A stretch of DNA of 64,000 nt from Vreelandella halophila (lineage in GTDB: Bacteria > Pseudomonadota > Gammaproteobacteria > Pseudomonadales > Oleiphilaceae). Under the pieces are notes generated by a model, which was not told where the DNA came from, ran no database searches, and saw only the letters and a program-made list of their open reading frames with translations. The stretch's first letter is position 1, and the number at the start of each line of letters is the position of its first letter. Below, piece by piece: positions 36,156-47,271 of this stretch. Position numbers and translations under genes: made by a program. Location: NCBI RefSeq assembly GCF_019903425.1, contig NZ_JACHUZ010000013.1, positions 1,462,168 to 1,526,167 on the forward strand. Reading direction: 5' to 3'.

Positions 36156-37016
36156 ATGGCTGCAATCTCTGCCGCACAGGTTAAGGAGCTGCGTGAGCGC
36201 ACCGGCCTGGGCATGATGGAATGCAAGAAAGCGCTGGTGGAAGCGGAAGGTGATGTGGAAACCGCCATCAGCAATCTGCGCAAGAACTCCGGCCTCAAGG
36301 CCGCCAAGAAGGCGGGCCGTACCGCCGCTGAAGGCGTTGTACGCTTGAAGGTTACCGATGACGCCAGCGTCGGCATGATGGTCGAGGTCAACTCCGAGAC
36401 CGACTTCGTCGCCCGTGATGACGGTTTCCTGGCGTTTGCCGACCGGGTGCTCGACACCGCGTTCCAGAACGGCGAAACCGATATCGAGAAGCTGGTTGTC
36501 GATGACCTGGAGAAGGAGCGCGAAGAGCTCGTCCAGAAGATCGGCGAGAACATCACTGCACGCCGTGCTGTGCGCCTTGAGGGCGATGTTGTGGGTGGCT
36601 ATGTTCACTCCACCAACGGCATGGGCGCGCTGGTGGCGCTCAAGGGCGGCTCAGGTGAGCTGGCCCGCGATCTGGCAATGCACGTCACGGCTGTGAACCC
36701 GCGGGTTGCCACGCCGGACGACATGCCGGAAGAGGAAGTCGAGAAAGAGCGTGAAGTCATCCGCTCCCAGCCCGACATGGAAGGCAAGAAGCCGGAAATC
36801 GTCGAGAAGATGATGAGCGGTCGGATCCAGAAGTTCCTGAAGGAGAACAGCCTGGTTGAGCAGGGCTTCGTCAAGAACCCGGATCAGGCCGTCAAGGATC
36901 TTCTCAAGGAGCACGGCGCCGAGCTCGTGAGCTTTGTACGCTACGAGGTGGGGGAGGGCATCCAGAAGGACGAGACGGACTTCGCCTCCGAGGTGGCGGC
37001 ACAGCTCAAGGGCTGA
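36156..37016 (+). CDS. tsf: Elongation factor Ts
   Basis: Nucleotide exchange factor for EF-Tu. The 286 residues show the N-terminal UBA-like region [22 protein letters not shown], the core motif [16 protein letters not shown] near residue 80, and [18 protein letters not shown] near the C-terminus. It forms the classic rpsB-tsf operon. A GC-rich hairpin follows the stop. Confidence 0.98.
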   Translation: MAAISAAQVKELRERTGLGMMECKKALVEAEGDVETAISNLRKNSGLKAAKKAGRTAAEGVVRLKVTDDASVGMMVEVNSETDFVARDDGFLAFADRVLDTAFQNGETDIEKLVVDDLEKEREELVQKIGENITARRAVRLEGDVVGGYVHSTNGMGALVALKGGSGELARDLAMHVTAVNPRVATPDDMPEEEVEKEREVIRSQPDMEGKKPEIVEKMMSGRIQKFLKENSLVEQGFVKNPDQAVKDLLKEHGAELVSFVRYEVGEGIQKDETDFASEVAAQLKG

Positions 37017-37054
37017 TCCCTATGCAGTCGGCGGCATGATCCGCCAATAACTCG

Positions 37055-37103
37055 GGCCGCATCTCCCGGCGCATGGCGCGTTGGGGAGAGTGCGGCCGGT
37101 TTG
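37055..37103 (+). terminator. Hairpin between tsf and pyrH, likely partial terminator
   Basis: GGCCGCATCTCCC pairs with GGGAGAGTGCGGCC, a 13-base stem with one bulged G, and is followed by the T-containing GGTTTGTAT. The T run is weak, so it may reduce rather than block read-through from rpsB-tsf into pyrH. Confidence 0.55.
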
Positions 37104-37135
37104 TATCCAGAACACCGGTTAGGAGGTCGCAGGCC

Positions 37136-37870
37136 ATGCCCACCCAGAGTACGACACAGACCCGATATAAGCGCGTTCTGCTCAAGCTCAGTGGCGAGGC
37201 CCTGATCGGTGATCATGAATTCGGGATTGATCCAAAGGTTCTTGATCGCATGGCGGTCGAGATCGACTCGCTTGTGAGCATCGGTGTACAGGTGGCTATC
37301 GTCATCGGCGGCGGCAACCTCTTCCGGGGAGCGGTGCTGAACGAGGCCGGCATGGACCGGGTAACCGGTGACCACATGGGCATGCTGGCCACGATGATGA
37401 ACGGTTTGGCCATGCGCGATGCGCTCGAGCGGTCCAACATCCAGAGCCGGGTGATGTCGGCCATTCCCATGAGTGGCATCGTGGAGCACTATAATCGCCG
37501 TGAAGCCACGCGCGATCTCAAGGGCGGCGACGTGGTGGTCTTCACTGCTGGTACTGGCAATCCGTTCTTCACCACGGACTCAGCGGCGTGCCTGCGGGCC
37601 ATTGAGATCGACGCCGACGTGGTGCTGAAGGCGACCAAGGTTGACGGTGTTTACAACGACGACCCGGTCTCCAACCCGGAAGCCTTCAAGTACGACCGGC
37701 TCACCTACGACCAGGTGCTGGAAAGCCGCCTGGGTGTGATGGACCTCACCGCCATCTGCCTGTGCCGGGATCACAACATGCCGGTCCGTGTGTTTAACAT
37801 GGGCAAACCCGGTGCTCTGCGTGACATCGCACTGGGTGGCAACGAAGGAACACTCATTGAGGAAGCCTGA
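37136..37870 (+). CDS. pyrH: UMP kinase PyrH
   Basis: Hexameric kinase of the amino-acid-kinase fold that phosphorylates UMP to UDP, regulated by GTP and UTP in the family. The 244 residues contain [52 protein letters not shown] and [17 protein letters not shown]. The ATG at 37136 has a GGAGGT site. An in-frame upstream ATG would begin inside the tsf-pyrH hairpin and is unlikely. frr follows after 17 bases. Confidence 0.97.
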   Translation: MPTQSTTQTRYKRVLLKLSGEALIGDHEFGIDPKVLDRMAVEIDSLVSIGVQVAIVIGGGNLFRGAVLNEAGMDRVTGDHMGMLATMMNGLAMRDALERSNIQSRVMSAIPMSGIVEHYNRREATRDLKGGDVVVFTAGTGNPFFTTDSAACLRAIEIDADVVLKATKVDGVYNDDPVSNPEAFKYDRLTYDQVLESRLGVMDLTAICLCRDHNMPVRVFNMGKPGALRDIALGGNEGTLIEEA

Positions 37871-37887
37871 AAAAGAGGGCGGAAACC

Positions 37888-38445
37888 GTGTTAGACGAGC
37901 TCAAGCAAGACGCTGAACAACGTATGCAGAAGGCGGTGGATTCCGTCAACAAGGCCTTTGCACGTATCCGGACAGGGCGTGCGCATCCCAGCATCCTGGA
38001 TGAGGTGACGGTGGATTATTACGGCATGGAGACACCACTCAAGCAGGTTGCCAATGTTTCCGTGGAGGACGGGCGTACCCTGGCCGTGTCGCCGTATGAG
38101 AAGAATCTGGCGCCCAAGATTGAGAAAGGCATCATGAAAGCCGATCTGGGTCTCAACCCGGCCACCACGGGCGAGGTTGTGCGTGTTCCCATGCCCACCC
38201 TGACCGAGGACAGCCGCAAGGAATACGTCCGCCATGCGCGCAACGAGGCGGAACAGGGACGGGTCGCGGTGCGTGGCGTTCGCCGGGATGTGAACAGTGA
38301 CATCAAGGATCTGCTCAAGGAAAAGGAGATCACCGAGGACGAAGAGAAAAAGGCCGAGGGTGAGATCCAGAAGCTGACGGACAAGTACGTCGCTAAGATC
38401 GACGAGCTCCTCAAGAGCAAGGAAAACGACCTGATGGCCATCTGA
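37888..38445 (+). CDS. frr: Ribosome recycling factor
   Basis: Splits post-termination ribosomes together with EF-G. The 185 residues start at GTG with AGAGGGCGG upstream. Family motifs include AFARIRTGRAHPSILDEVTVDYYG, TPLKQVANVSVEDGRTLAVSPYEK and MPTLTEDSRKEYVRHARNEAEQGRVAVR. It follows pyrH as in most gammaproteobacteria. Confidence 0.97.
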   Translation: MLDELKQDAEQRMQKAVDSVNKAFARIRTGRAHPSILDEVTVDYYGMETPLKQVANVSVEDGRTLAVSPYEKNLAPKIEKGIMKADLGLNPATTGEVVRVPMPTLTEDSRKEYVRHARNEAEQGRVAVRGVRRDVNSDIKDLLKEKEITEDEEKKAEGEIQKLTDKYVAKIDELLKSKENDLMAI

Positions 38446-38467
38446 GGCCCGGGTTGCTGGGGCAAGC

Positions 38468-39283
38468 ATGAACGAGACTGAACGGGAAACGGACATGCCG
38501 CCACTGGCGGGCTGCCCGCGCCACGTGGCGGTGATCATGGATGGCAACAACCGCTGGGCCCGTGCCCGGGGCCAGCGCGGCATCAGCGGCCACCGGGCGG
38601 GTGTGAAATCCGTACGCGCGGCCATTGAGACCTGCGGCAAGTCCGGTGTTGAGGTCCTTACCCTGTTTGCCTTCAGCAGTGAGAACTGGCGTCGTCCCGA
38701 GGAAGAAGTCAGCGCCCTGATGACGCTGTTTCTGCGCTCGCTGCGCAAGGAGGTAAGGCGGCTCCGGGAGAACAACATCCGTCTGTCCTTCATCGGCAAT
38801 CGTGAGCGCTTCAGCCATACGCTCCAGGAGCACATGGCCCGGGCGGAACAGGAAACCGCGCAATGCGACAGCATGGAGCTGGTGATTGCGGCGGACTATG
38901 GCGGGCACTGGGATGTGGCCCAGGCTACCCGGCGCATCGCGCAGGAGGTGGCTGCGGGGCGCCTGAGTTCGGATGAGGTGGACGAAAACCTGGTCCAGCG
39001 CTACATCAGTCTGGGCGACCGGCCCATGCCGGATTTGTTGATTCGTACCGGCGGTGAACAGCGCATCAGCAATTTTTTGCTCTGGCAGTTCGCCTATACC
39101 GAATTCTATTTCTCGCCCCTGTATTGGCCTGACTTCCAGCATACCGCCATGCGCGAGGCGCTGGAGGACTTTGCGGGGCGCCAGCGCCGCTTTGGCCGCA
39201 CCGGTGACCAGGTCGCGGAAACCTCGGAGCAACAGGGAGGCGGGGCTGCCGAAACCGCTATGCCCCAGAGGCAGTATGGATAA
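38468..39283 (+). CDS. uppS: Undecaprenyl diphosphate synthase UppS
   Basis: Cis-prenyltransferase making the C55 lipid carrier for peptidoglycan and LPS. The 271 residues contain HVAVIMDGNNRWARARG (the catalytic Asp in MDGN), GHRAGVKSVR, TLFAFSSENWRRP and LLIRTGGEQRISNFLLWQ. The C-terminal 25 residues (after GRTGDQ) are a Glu/Ala-rich extension of the kind seen in many relatives. It lies between frr and cdsA. Confidence 0.96.
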   Translation: MNETERETDMPPLAGCPRHVAVIMDGNNRWARARGQRGISGHRAGVKSVRAAIETCGKSGVEVLTLFAFSSENWRRPEEEVSALMTLFLRSLRKEVRRLRENNIRLSFIGNRERFSHTLQEHMARAEQETAQCDSMELVIAADYGGHWDVAQATRRIAQEVAAGRLSSDEVDENLVQRYISLGDRPMPDLLIRTGGEQRISNFLLWQFAYTEFYFSPLYWPDFQHTAMREALEDFAGRQRRFGRTGDQVAETSEQQGGGAAETAMPQRQYG

Positions 39284-39292
39284 GGGGGCGCG

Positions 39293-40129
39293 GTGCTGAA
39301 ACAGCGGGTGATCACGGCTGTCGTTCTGGCGCCGATTGTTGTGGGTGGCCTTTTTCTGCTGCCTCCCACGGGATTTGCGGTATTCACCGGCGCTCTTCTG
39401 GCCATTGCCGGTTGGGAGTGGGCCAACCTTTCTGGATTTGAAGGTGGGTTGCAGCGCTGGGCTTTCGCGCTGGTTCTGATTGCTCTCATGGTCTTATTCC
39501 AGGCGCTGCCAGTAGTGCCCCTTCTGGGGGCGCTGGCGGTGTTCTGGCTGCTGGTGGCGGCGCTGGTTGCCGCCTATCCCGGTGGCAGGGGCTTCTGGCA
39601 TCCACGACCGGCACGGTTGACCCTGGGTATTCTGGCTCTTGTCGGGGCCTGGCTGGCTCTGAACCACCTGCGCAGTGGCGAGCTGGTGCTGGGGCATACC
39701 GGGAACAACCTGCTGCTGATCCTGTACACCTTCCTGGTGGTCTGGGGCGCGGATATCGGCGCCTATTTTGCCGGGCGCGCTTTCGGGCGGCGAAAGCTGG
39801 CGCCGGCCGTCAGCCCCGGCAAGACCTGGGCGGGTGTCTGGGGTGGCCTGGCGGTAGTGGCGGCGCTGGCATTGGTCGTGGCCTGGCGGCTTGATCTCGC
39901 CAGCATCGCGGTGGTTCAGTTTGTTCTTGCATCACTGCTGACCGCGCTCGCCTCGGTGCTGGGGGATCTGTTCGAGAGCATGCTCAAGCGCCACCGCGGC
40001 ATCAAGGACAGCAGCCAGCTGCTGCCCGGTCACGGCGGCATCCTGGATCGCATCGACAGCCTGGTGGTTGCGATTCCGGTGCTGGCGTCCTGTTTTACCC
40101 TCCTGGGCTGGCTGACGCCGGTTCAGTAA
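39293..40129 (+). CDS. cdsA: Phosphatidate cytidylyltransferase CdsA
   Basis: Integral membrane enzyme forming CDP-diacylglycerol from phosphatidate and CTP. The 278 residues have about eight hydrophobic segments. The family signature near the C-terminus is [36 protein letters not shown], listed here only as its key elements: GDLFES, KRH, KD, LPGHGG and DRID (residues 223-260). It starts at GTG 39293. Confidence 0.95.
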   Translation: MLKQRVITAVVLAPIVVGGLFLLPPTGFAVFTGALLAIAGWEWANLSGFEGGLQRWAFALVLIALMVLFQALPVVPLLGALAVFWLLVAALVAAYPGGRGFWHPRPARLTLGILALVGAWLALNHLRSGELVLGHTGNNLLLILYTFLVVWGADIGAYFAGRAFGRRKLAPAVSPGKTWAGVWGGLAVVAALALVVAWRLDLASIAVVQFVLASLLTALASVLGDLFESMLKRHRGIKDSSQLLPGHGGILDRIDSLVVAIPVLASCFTLLGWLTPVQ

Positions 40130-40154
40130 CGCTTCGATACGGACAGGAACCCGG

Positions 40155-41348
40155 ATGGGTGGAATTTCACCGCAGACCCTCACGATACTTGGCGCTACCG
40201 GCTCCATCGGCACCAGTACGCTGGATGTGGTGGCCCGTCATCCGGAGCGTTTCCGCGTCCATGCCCTGAGCGCTCACGCCAATGTGGAAGCGCTGGCGGA
40301 TCTGTGCCGCCGGTTTCGGCCACGGTTGGCGGTAATCAGTGATCCCGCGCGGGAAGCCGAGCTGCGCGATGCCTTGGACGGGCTGGATGTTACGGTGCTG
40401 AGCGGCGAGGCCGGGCTCTGTGAAGCGGCTTCCGATGCCGCCGTTGACGCCGTCATGGCCTCGATTGTGGGCGCTGCGGGCCTGGCACCGACCATGGCGG
40501 CCATCGAGCAGGGCAAGCGGGTGCTTCTGGCCAACAAGGAGGCCCTGGTGATGTCCGGTGGGCTCTTCATGGAGGCCGTTGAACGCCATGGCGCGACGCT
40601 GCTGCCGATTGACTCCGAACACAATGCCATCTTCCAGTGCCTGCCCAGGGCCGGTGCCAGTGTTGGGGAATCCGGTGTCACGCGTATTCTCCTGACCGCC
40701 TCTGGCGGGCCCTTCCGGACTACGCCAGCCAGCGAGCTTGAACACGTGAGCCCTGATCAGGCCTGTGCCCATCCTAACTGGGCCATGGGCCGCAAGATCT
40801 CGGTGGACTCGGCCACCCTGATGAACAAGGGGCTGGAGCTGATCGAGGCCTGTTGGCTGTTTGCTACTACGCCGGAGCATGTACAGGTGCATGTGCACCC
40901 CGAGAGCATCATCCATTCCATGGTCGAATACCGGGACGGTTCCGTGCTGGCCCAGCTGGGCAGCCCGGACATGCGCACCCCCATTGCCAACGCGTTGGCC
41001 TGGCCGGAACGTATTGAGGCAGGGGTCGCGCCGCTGGATCTGTTCGAGCTGGCTTCCTTCCACTTCGAACGCCCGGACCTGGAACGGTTTCCGGCCCTGC
41101 GCCTGGCCGCTGAGGCCTTCCGAGCCGGGGGCACCGCGCCGGCCATACTGAACGCGGTCAATGAGGTGGCGGTAGATGCCTTCCTCGGCGGGCGCATCGG
41201 CTTCACCCGGATCGCGGGCCTGGTGGAACAGGCCCTGGCGGAGCTGGCCCCGCGCCGCGCGAACTCCATTGAGGCCGTCATGGCCTGTGACGGGCGCGCC
41301 CGCGAATGGGCCCTGAACCAACTGAACGCTGCGGAGAACGCTTCATGA
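40155..41348 (+). CDS. dxr: 1-deoxy-D-xylulose 5-phosphate reductoisomerase
   Basis: Second enzyme of the MEP isoprenoid pathway, converting DXP to MEP with NADPH. The 397 residues show the NADPH motif [15 protein letters not shown] (9-23), [11 protein letters not shown] near 124, the metal-binding [14 protein letters not shown] near 150 (Asp, Glu), TASGGPFR and [21 protein letters not shown]. It ends with an ATGA overlap with rseP. Confidence 0.97.
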   Translation: MGGISPQTLTILGATGSIGTSTLDVVARHPERFRVHALSAHANVEALADLCRRFRPRLAVISDPAREAELRDALDGLDVTVLSGEAGLCEAASDAAVDAVMASIVGAAGLAPTMAAIEQGKRVLLANKEALVMSGGLFMEAVERHGATLLPIDSEHNAIFQCLPRAGASVGESGVTRILLTASGGPFRTTPASELEHVSPDQACAHPNWAMGRKISVDSATLMNKGLELIEACWLFATTPEHVQVHVHPESIIHSMVEYRDGSVLAQLGSPDMRTPIANALAWPERIEAGVAPLDLFELASFHFERPDLERFPALRLAAEAFRAGGTAPAILNAVNEVAVDAFLGGRIGFTRIAGLVEQALAELAPRRANSIEAVMACDGRAREWALNQLNAAENAS

Positions 41349-42694
41349 GTGTGATCCAGACCGTACTGGCGCTGATCGTCACCCTGGGGATCCTGGTGAC
41401 GGTGCATGAATTCGGTCACTTCTGGGTAGCGCGCCGCCTGGGCATACGGGTTCTGCGCTTCTCGGTGGGGTTCGGTAAGCCGCTTTTCATGCGCCGCGAC
41501 CGCCACGGCACCGAGTTCGCCGTGGCGGCGATCCCGCTCGGCGGTTATGTCAAGATGCTGGACGAGCGCGAAGGTGAGGTGCCGGAGGAGGAGAAGCATC
41601 TGGCCTTCAACCGCCAGACCCCTCCGCGTCGCATTGCCGTTGCGGCTGCCGGCCCCATAGCCAACTTCATCTTTGCTGTTTTCGCCTATTGGCTCCTGGC
41701 GGTGATCGGGTTCACCACGATCGCGCCGGTAGTGGGCGATGTGGAACCTGAGACCCCCGCTGAGCGCATGGAGCTTGAGTCTGGCATGGAGGTGCTGGAA
41801 GTCGACGGTCGCCAGACCCCCTCCTGGCGCCATGTGGGTATGGCGCTTCTACAGCGTGCCGGTGAGCAGGGGCAGGTGAGCCTGACCCTGGAGCAGGAAG
41901 GTCGCCGTCTGGAGCGCAGTACGGCCCTGGACGGCTGGTTGGGCGGCGCCCGGGATCCGGACCCGGTACGGGAATTTGGCATTGAACCCTGGCGGCCGGA
42001 CATCCCCCCCGTCCTGGGTGAGATCCGACCCGGGTCACCCGCCGAGGAGGCCGGCCTTCAGCCCGGGGATCGCATCCTGGCTGTCGAGGATGAGCCGGTT
42101 CCGGACTGGTTTGCATTGGTGGAGCGCATTCAGGCGGCACCCGGCGAAGCACTGTCCATGCGCATTGAGCGTGATGGCAGCGAGCGTACCATTACGGTCA
42201 CTCCTGCCCGTAAGACGGATGGCGAGGGTAGGCGCATCGGTCGTATCGGGGCCGGGGTGCAGTCGGTGTCCTGGCCGGAGGAGATGCAGCGCCAGACCCA
42301 GCTGGGGCCGGTACAAGCGGTACCAGAGGCGTTCAACCAATTCTGGAATGATACCCGGACCACTCTGGTGGCAGTGGGCAAGATGGCCAGCGGGTTGCTT
42401 TCGGTACGCAATATAAGCGGTCCGATCACGATTGCCCGCGTGGCCGAGACCACGGTTACCAGTGGTTTCGAGTCGTTCGTGCGGTTTCTGGCCTATCTGA
42501 GCATCAGTCTGGGCATCATCAACCTGCTGCCTATTCCCATTCTCGATGGCGGTCACATCCTGTTCTATGCATGGGAATGGGGGCGCGGACGCCCGGTTTC
42601 AGAGGCGGTTCAGGGGGTCTGGTTACGGCTTGGACTCTTCCTGATCGCGATGTTGACGGTGCTTGCGCTTTACAATGACGTGCTCCGGTTGTGA
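41345..42694 (+). CDS. rseP: Site-2 protease RseP
   Basis: Inner membrane zinc protease that cleaves the anti-sigma factor RseA and clears signal peptides. The 449 residues contain the active site HEFGH near residue 22, two PDZ domains (about 115-190 and 205-280), the second catalytic segment [12 protein letters not shown] near 397 and four transmembrane helices. The start overlaps the dxr stop. bamA follows after 136 bases. Confidence 0.97.
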   Translation: MSVIQTVLALIVTLGILVTVHEFGHFWVARRLGIRVLRFSVGFGKPLFMRRDRHGTEFAVAAIPLGGYVKMLDEREGEVPEEEKHLAFNRQTPPRRIAVAAAGPIANFIFAVFAYWLLAVIGFTTIAPVVGDVEPETPAERMELESGMEVLEVDGRQTPSWRHVGMALLQRAGEQGQVSLTLEQEGRRLERSTALDGWLGGARDPDPVREFGIEPWRPDIPPVLGEIRPGSPAEEAGLQPGDRILAVEDEPVPDWFALVERIQAAPGEALSMRIERDGSERTITVTPARKTDGEGRRIGRIGAGVQSVSWPEEMQRQTQLGPVQAVPEAFNQFWNDTRTTLVAVGKMASGLLSVRNISGPITIARVAETTVTSGFESFVRFLAYLSISLGIINLLPIPILDGGHILFYAWEWGRGRPVSEAVQGVWLRLGLFLIAMLTVLALYNDVLRL

Positions 42695-42830
42695 GAATTG
42701 CCCGGCTCTGTCGGCGCCCGGCCGCCATGACATTTCCGTAATGGGGCGGCGTATTCGCCGAACTGATGGTATCCGTTAGGCTGTCAGCCCTGTTTCCCAA
42801 GTCACGAGACAAAAGGCGTTTAGTGAATCC

Positions 42831-45149
42831 ATGAAGGGCCTTTTACGGACGTTGCTGCCGGCTGTTGTGCTGGCTCTGGCCAGCTTGTCGGCTCCAGCCG
42901 AGACCTTTCGGGTTTCGGACATTCAGGTGGAAGGTCTTCAGAGGGTGTCTGCGGGCAATGTCTTCAGCGCCCTACCGGTCGATGTTGGCGATCAGGTGGA
43001 TGACGTCACCGCTTCCGAAGCCATCCGCAATCTCTTTCAGACCGGCCTGTTCGCCGATATCAGTCTCGCCCGTGAGGGCGATGTCCTCATTGTTTCTGTT
43101 GAGGAGCGGCCCTCGATTGCCCGGATTGAGGTTGAGGGCAACCAGAACATCGAGACTGAACAGCTCATGGAAGGCATGCGCCAGGCCGGGGTAGAGGAAG
43201 GCCAGATCTTCCAGCGCGCGACGCTGGAGCGCCTTGAGCTCGAGATCCTGCGTTCCTACGTTGCTCAGGGTCGCTATAACGCGGATGTGAATGCCGAGGT
43301 TGAAGAACTCGAGCGCAACCGCGTTGCCATTAACTTCAATATCAATGAAGGCGAAGTCGCCGCCATCCAGCACATCAACATCATCGGTAACGAGGCGTTT
43401 ACCGAGGAAGAGCTGATCAGCTTGATGGAACTGCGCGAAACCGGCTGGTGGAACTCCATCACCAACGCGGATAAGTACGCGCGCGAGAAGCTTTCCGGTG
43501 ACCTTGAGAGTCTGCGTTCCCATTACCTGAACAAGGGCTACGTGGAGTTCAATGTCGAGTCCACCAATATCTCCCTGGCACAGGACAAGAAGCAGGTGTT
43601 CGTGACCCTGGCGGTGGACGAGGGGGAGCAATTCAAGGTGCGTGAGGTCACGCTCAACGGCAACCTGATCGTGGACGAAGAGGAACTGCGCAAGCTGGTG
43701 GTTCTGGAAGAGGGCGAACTCTTTTCCCAGGAACGCATGACGACGACCACGGATCTGATCACACGCCGGCTGGGGCGTGAGGGCTACAGCTTCGCGAATG
43801 TGGAGGCCACGCCCCAAACCCATGATGACGGCACCGTGACGGTGGCCGTGGACGTTCAGCCGGGCAAGCGCACCTACGTACGCCGCATCCGCTTCGAGGG
43901 TAATACGGCCACCCACGACGAGGTCTTGCGTCAGGAAATGACCCAGATGGAGGCGGGTGTGGCTTCTTCCAGCCGGATCGAGACATCGCGCAACGAGCTT
44001 GAGCGCACCGGCTTCTTCGGGCAGGTGAATGCCGATACGTCACCGGTGCCCGGCACGGACGATCAGGTGGATGTCACCTACTCGGTTGAAGAGCAGCCCA
44101 CTGGCAGCCTCTCCGCGAATATCGGCTTCTCCCAGACCTCGGGGCTGATCTTCGGCGCCAGTGTCTCTGAGAAGAATTTCCTCGGAAGTGGCCGACGCGC
44201 CTCGCTGGGGCTTAATAAAAGTGATTCGGTGACCAGTGCCAATCTGTCCTACACCAACCCGTTCTACACCGTTGACGGCGTCAGTCGTGGTTTCAGTCTT
44301 CAGGCACGCGAGACCGACTACGAAGAGGAAGAGGTGTCCTCCTTCGTACTGGATACCCTCAGTGCCCGTATGAACTTCGGTTACCCGATCAGCCAGTACA
44401 CGCGGCTGAACTTCGGACCGGGGTATGAATACAATCGGATTGATCCCGGGCGTTTCCCAGCCCGGGAGGTTACCGGGTTCATTGACGAGGAGGGTAACTC
44501 CCAGAGTGCCTTCCTGCTGCGGGGTTCCATTGTTCGCAATACCCACAACCGGGGGCGGATGCCCACGTCGGGCTCGCGTAACAGCCTGACCGTGGAGACA
44601 GCAGTGCCCGGCAGTGACCAGACCTACTACAAAATCACCCAGAGAACGGATGCCTACTACCCGCTGACCAGTAACCAGCGCTGGGTGGCACGGCTGCGTA
44701 CCAAGTTCGGTTATGGCGATGGTTTCTCTGATACGGGATCGCTTCCCTTCTATGAGCATTACTACGCGGGGGGTTACCACTCGGTGCGGGGCTTCGAGGC
44801 CAACAGTCTGGGTAATGAAGCGACGCCCGCCACCGATGATCCCTTTCGGGATGACCGGCCCTTCGGTGGCAACGTCCTCGCGGAGGCCAGCGCCCAGCTG
44901 ATCTTCCCGGTGCCGTTCGCGGCCGACAGCCGAAGCATGCGCTCCTCGGTGTTCCTGGACGGCGGTAACGTCTTCGATACCGAGCGCGGTTTTGAGCCGG
45001 CAGCCGATGAAATCCGTTATTCTGTGGGCATCGGGTTTGAGTGGATCACGGCCATCGGCCCCCTGGGCTTCAGTTTCGCGGAACCGCTCAACGAACAGGC
45101 GGAAGACGACACGCGCCGCTTCCAGTTCTCGCTCGGCCAGCAATTTTGA
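42831..45149 (+). CDS. bamA: Outer membrane assembly factor BamA
   Basis: Core of the Bam complex, inserting beta-barrel proteins in the outer membrane. The 772 residues comprise a signal peptide (cleaved near APA-ETFRV, residue 23), five POTRA domains (about 24-420) and a C-terminal barrel (about 425-772). The RGF motif of the inserted loop appears as GGYHSVRGFEANSLG near 645, and the protein ends in Phe. skp follows, as is usual. Confidence 0.97.
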   Translation: MKGLLRTLLPAVVLALASLSAPAETFRVSDIQVEGLQRVSAGNVFSALPVDVGDQVDDVTASEAIRNLFQTGLFADISLAREGDVLIVSVEERPSIARIEVEGNQNIETEQLMEGMRQAGVEEGQIFQRATLERLELEILRSYVAQGRYNADVNAEVEELERNRVAINFNINEGEVAAIQHINIIGNEAFTEEELISLMELRETGWWNSITNADKYAREKLSGDLESLRSHYLNKGYVEFNVESTNISLAQDKKQVFVTLAVDEGEQFKVREVTLNGNLIVDEEELRKLVVLEEGELFSQERMTTTTDLITRRLGREGYSFANVEATPQTHDDGTVTVAVDVQPGKRTYVRRIRFEGNTATHDEVLRQEMTQMEAGVASSSRIETSRNELERTGFFGQVNADTSPVPGTDDQVDVTYSVEEQPTGSLSANIGFSQTSGLIFGASVSEKNFLGSGRRASLGLNKSDSVTSANLSYTNPFYTVDGVSRGFSLQARETDYEEEEVSSFVLDTLSARMNFGYPISQYTRLNFGPGYEYNRIDPGRFPAREVTGFIDEEGNSQSAFLLRGSIVRNTHNRGRMPTSGSRNSLTVETAVPGSDQTYYKITQRTDAYYPLTSNQRWVARLRTKFGYGDGFSDTGSLPFYEHYYAGGYHSVRGFEANSLGNEATPATDDPFRDDRPFGGNVLAEASAQLIFPVPFAADSRSMRSSVFLDGGNVFDTERGFEPAADEIRYSVGIGFEWITAIGPLGFSFAEPLNEQAEDDTRRFQFSLGQQF

Positions 45150-45234
45150 GTGGCCTCTGGAAGAATCCCTTCCAGGCGGGCACAATGGGCGGCATTCCTA
45201 CAGCATGACAAACATCAACACGGGGAGGCGATCC

Positions 45235-45765
45235 ATGAGACGGACGCTGACAGTCGCTGCGGCTCTACTGATGCTGACAGCGTCAGTGCCGACCCTGGCA
45301 CAGGAGCGCATTGGCGTAATCAATCTGCGTGAGGCGGTGTTCTCCTCGGATGCAGGGGCTGAATTCGGCGATGTTATTCAGGGCCAGCTGAAAGAGGAAC
45401 AGCAGGCCATCAGCCAGCTCGAGTCGGAAGCCACGGAGATGCAGGAGCGCCTGGAAAGCGATGGCGCCATGATGAATGAATCCGAGCGCTCAGACCTGCA
45501 ATCCCAGTTTGAGCAAAAGGTCCAGGAATACCAGCAGCGCCGTGCGCGCTTTCAGCAGGCCGTGAACCAGCGCCAGCAGCAGTTTCTTCAGCAATCCCGG
45601 CCGGCGGTGGACTCAGCCATGGAAACGCTGCTGGAAGAGCATGACCTGGACATCGTCATTCCGGCGGAGGCTGTCATCTACGCCAAGCCGGATATGGATC
45701 TGACCGATGAGATGATCGAGCTGCTCAATGAGCAGGCCGGTGACGGTGACACAAACAGTAATTGA
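45235..45765 (+). CDS. skp: Periplasmic chaperone Skp/OmpH
   Basis: Trimeric periplasmic holdase for unfolded outer membrane proteins. The 176 residues have a signal peptide (cleaved near TLA-QERIGV, residue 22), IGVINLREAVFSS as the conserved first strand, and a long helical hairpin rich in Gln and Glu (about 45-140). The ATG at 45235 has GGGAGGCG upstream; an in-frame ATG 30 bases earlier is less likely. It lies between bamA and lpxD. Confidence 0.94.
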   Translation: MRRTLTVAAALLMLTASVPTLAQERIGVINLREAVFSSDAGAEFGDVIQGQLKEEQQAISQLESEATEMQERLESDGAMMNESERSDLQSQFEQKVQEYQQRRARFQQAVNQRQQQFLQQSRPAVDSAMETLLEEHDLDIVIPAEAVIYAKPDMDLTDEMIELLNEQAGDGDTNSN

Positions 45766-45793
45766 GCGGCGCTGATCTGCGGCGGGAGTGTGG

Positions 45794-46819
45794 ATGCACA
45801 GCGTGGAACGAACCCTTTCCGAACTGGCTGACCTGTTGGGCGCAGAACTCCGTGGGGACGGCAGCAAACGGATCACCGGTCTGGCGACTCTGGCCAGTGC
45901 TGGCGCGGATGACATCAGTTTCCTGGCTAACGACAAGTACACGCGTCAGCTCGGTACAACCCGGGCTGGCGCGGTTCTCGTTCGGCCGGTTGAAGCTGAC
46001 CAGTGCCCGACCAATACGTTGGTGACGGAAGACCCCTATGGGTGTTTTGCGCGGTTGAGCCACTTTTTCAATCCTGAGCCCGTACGCGAGGCGGGCATTC
46101 ATCCCTCCGCGTCCGTGGCGGAAAGCGCCACCGTTTCCGAATCCGCTTGGATTGGACCGGGCGCGGTGATTGATCAGAACGCAGAGGTTGGCGAAAGGGT
46201 ACGGGTAGGGCCGAACAGTGTTGTGGGTGCGGGGTCACGCGTGGGTGCGGATACCGTGCTGGCAGCGAACGTAACGCTTCACCACGGCGTCACCATTGGC
46301 GAGCGCTGCCGCATCAGCGGCGGCGCCGTGATTGGCAGTGATGGCTTCGGGTACGCGCACAGCGGCAGTAACTGGGAGCGTATTGCCCAGATTGGCGGCG
46401 TCCAAATCGGAGACGACGTGGACGTGGGCGCCAATACCTCCATTGATCGTGGAGCCCTGGACGATACCGTCATTGGCAACGGTGTGAAGATCGATAACCT
46501 CGTGCAGGTGGCCCACAATGTGGAGATCGGCGACCACTCCGCCATGGCGGCCCTGGTCGGCATCTCGGGCAGTACGCGCATCGGGCGGCACTGCGTTTTC
46601 GGAGGGGCATCGGGAATCGGTGGCCACCTGACCATTGCCGATGGCGTGCAGCTGACCGGTATGACCATGGTTACCCGCAGCCTCAAGAAAGCGGGGCTGT
46701 ATTCCTCAGGGACAGGGGTAGAGCCCAATCGTGACTGGCGTCGCAGTGTGGTCCGGTTTCGTCAGCTCGACGATATGGCTCAGCGCCTGCGCCAGATTGA
46801 AAAAAAACTCAGTGAATGA
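45794..46819 (+). CDS. lpxD: UDP-3-O-acyl-glucosamine N-acyltransferase LpxD
   Basis: Adds the second hydroxyacyl chain in lipid A synthesis. The 341 residues have an N-terminal uridine-binding domain ([21 protein letters not shown]) and a hexapeptide-repeat helix from about 100 to 310. The catalytic His lies in [12 protein letters not shown] near residue 240, and the C-terminal helix reads [19 protein letters not shown] chose ATG 45794 over a GTG six bases upstream. Confidence 0.96.
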   Translation: MHSVERTLSELADLLGAELRGDGSKRITGLATLASAGADDISFLANDKYTRQLGTTRAGAVLVRPVEADQCPTNTLVTEDPYGCFARLSHFFNPEPVREAGIHPSASVAESATVSESAWIGPGAVIDQNAEVGERVRVGPNSVVGAGSRVGADTVLAANVTLHHGVTIGERCRISGGAVIGSDGFGYAHSGSNWERIAQIGGVQIGDDVDVGANTSIDRGALDDTVIGNGVKIDNLVQVAHNVEIGDHSAMAALVGISGSTRIGRHCVFGGASGIGGHLTIADGVQLTGMTMVTRSLKKAGLYSSGTGVEPNRDWRRSVVRFRQLDDMAQRLRQIEKKLSE

Positions 46820-47271
46820 CGTCGAGGCTGTGGCGCATGCAGATTGAAGACATCAAGCAGTACCTTCCGCACCGATACCCCTTCCTGATGGTGGATCGGG
46901 TTACCGAGGTGCGCGCCGGTGAGTACATAGCCGGCATCAAGAACGTCTCCGTCAACGAACATTACTTCGAGGGGCACTTCCCCACCAAACCCATCATGCC
47001 GGGGGTCATGATCGTCGAATCCATGGCGCAGCTCTCTGGTGTGCTTGGTTTTGTGACGGTTGGGCGTTCACCGGCGGATGGTTTCACCCACTACTTCGCC
47101 GGTTGCAATAAGGTCCGCTTCAAGCGCCAGGTGGTGCCTGGAGATCAGCTGTCGCTGGAGGCCACGCTGGTGGCCGACAAGCACAACATCTGGAAGTTCG
47201 ACTGCAAGGCCTGGGTCGGTGATCAGCTGGCCTGCGCCGGCGAAATCACGACCGCCGAGGGGCCGATCTGA
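46816..47271 (+). CDS. fabZ: 3-hydroxyacyl-ACP dehydratase FabZ
   Basis: Dehydratase of fatty acid elongation with a hot-dog fold. The 151 residues contain [16 protein letters not shown] and the catalytic [21 protein letters not shown] region (His near 55, Glu near 69; key residues only). The start overlaps the lpxD stop; an ATG 21 bases later is possible, but the longer form lines up with E. coli FabZ. It sits between lpxD and lpxA, coupling fatty acid and lipid A synthesis. Confidence 0.96.
   Translation: MTSRLWRMQIEDIKQYLPHRYPFLMVDRVTEVRAGEYIAGIKNVSVNEHYFEGHFPTKPIMPGVMIVESMAQLSGVLGFVTVGRSPADGFTHYFAGCNKVRFKRQVVPGDQLSLEATLVADKHNIWKFDCKAWVGDQLACAGEITTAEGPI

Noticed and set aside
42760-42787. 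Possible sigma-E promoter before bamA (GAACT ... GTCAG)
   Set aside because: The -35 resembles the consensus and bamA is sigma-E controlled in E. coli, but the -10 match is poor, so I did not list it.
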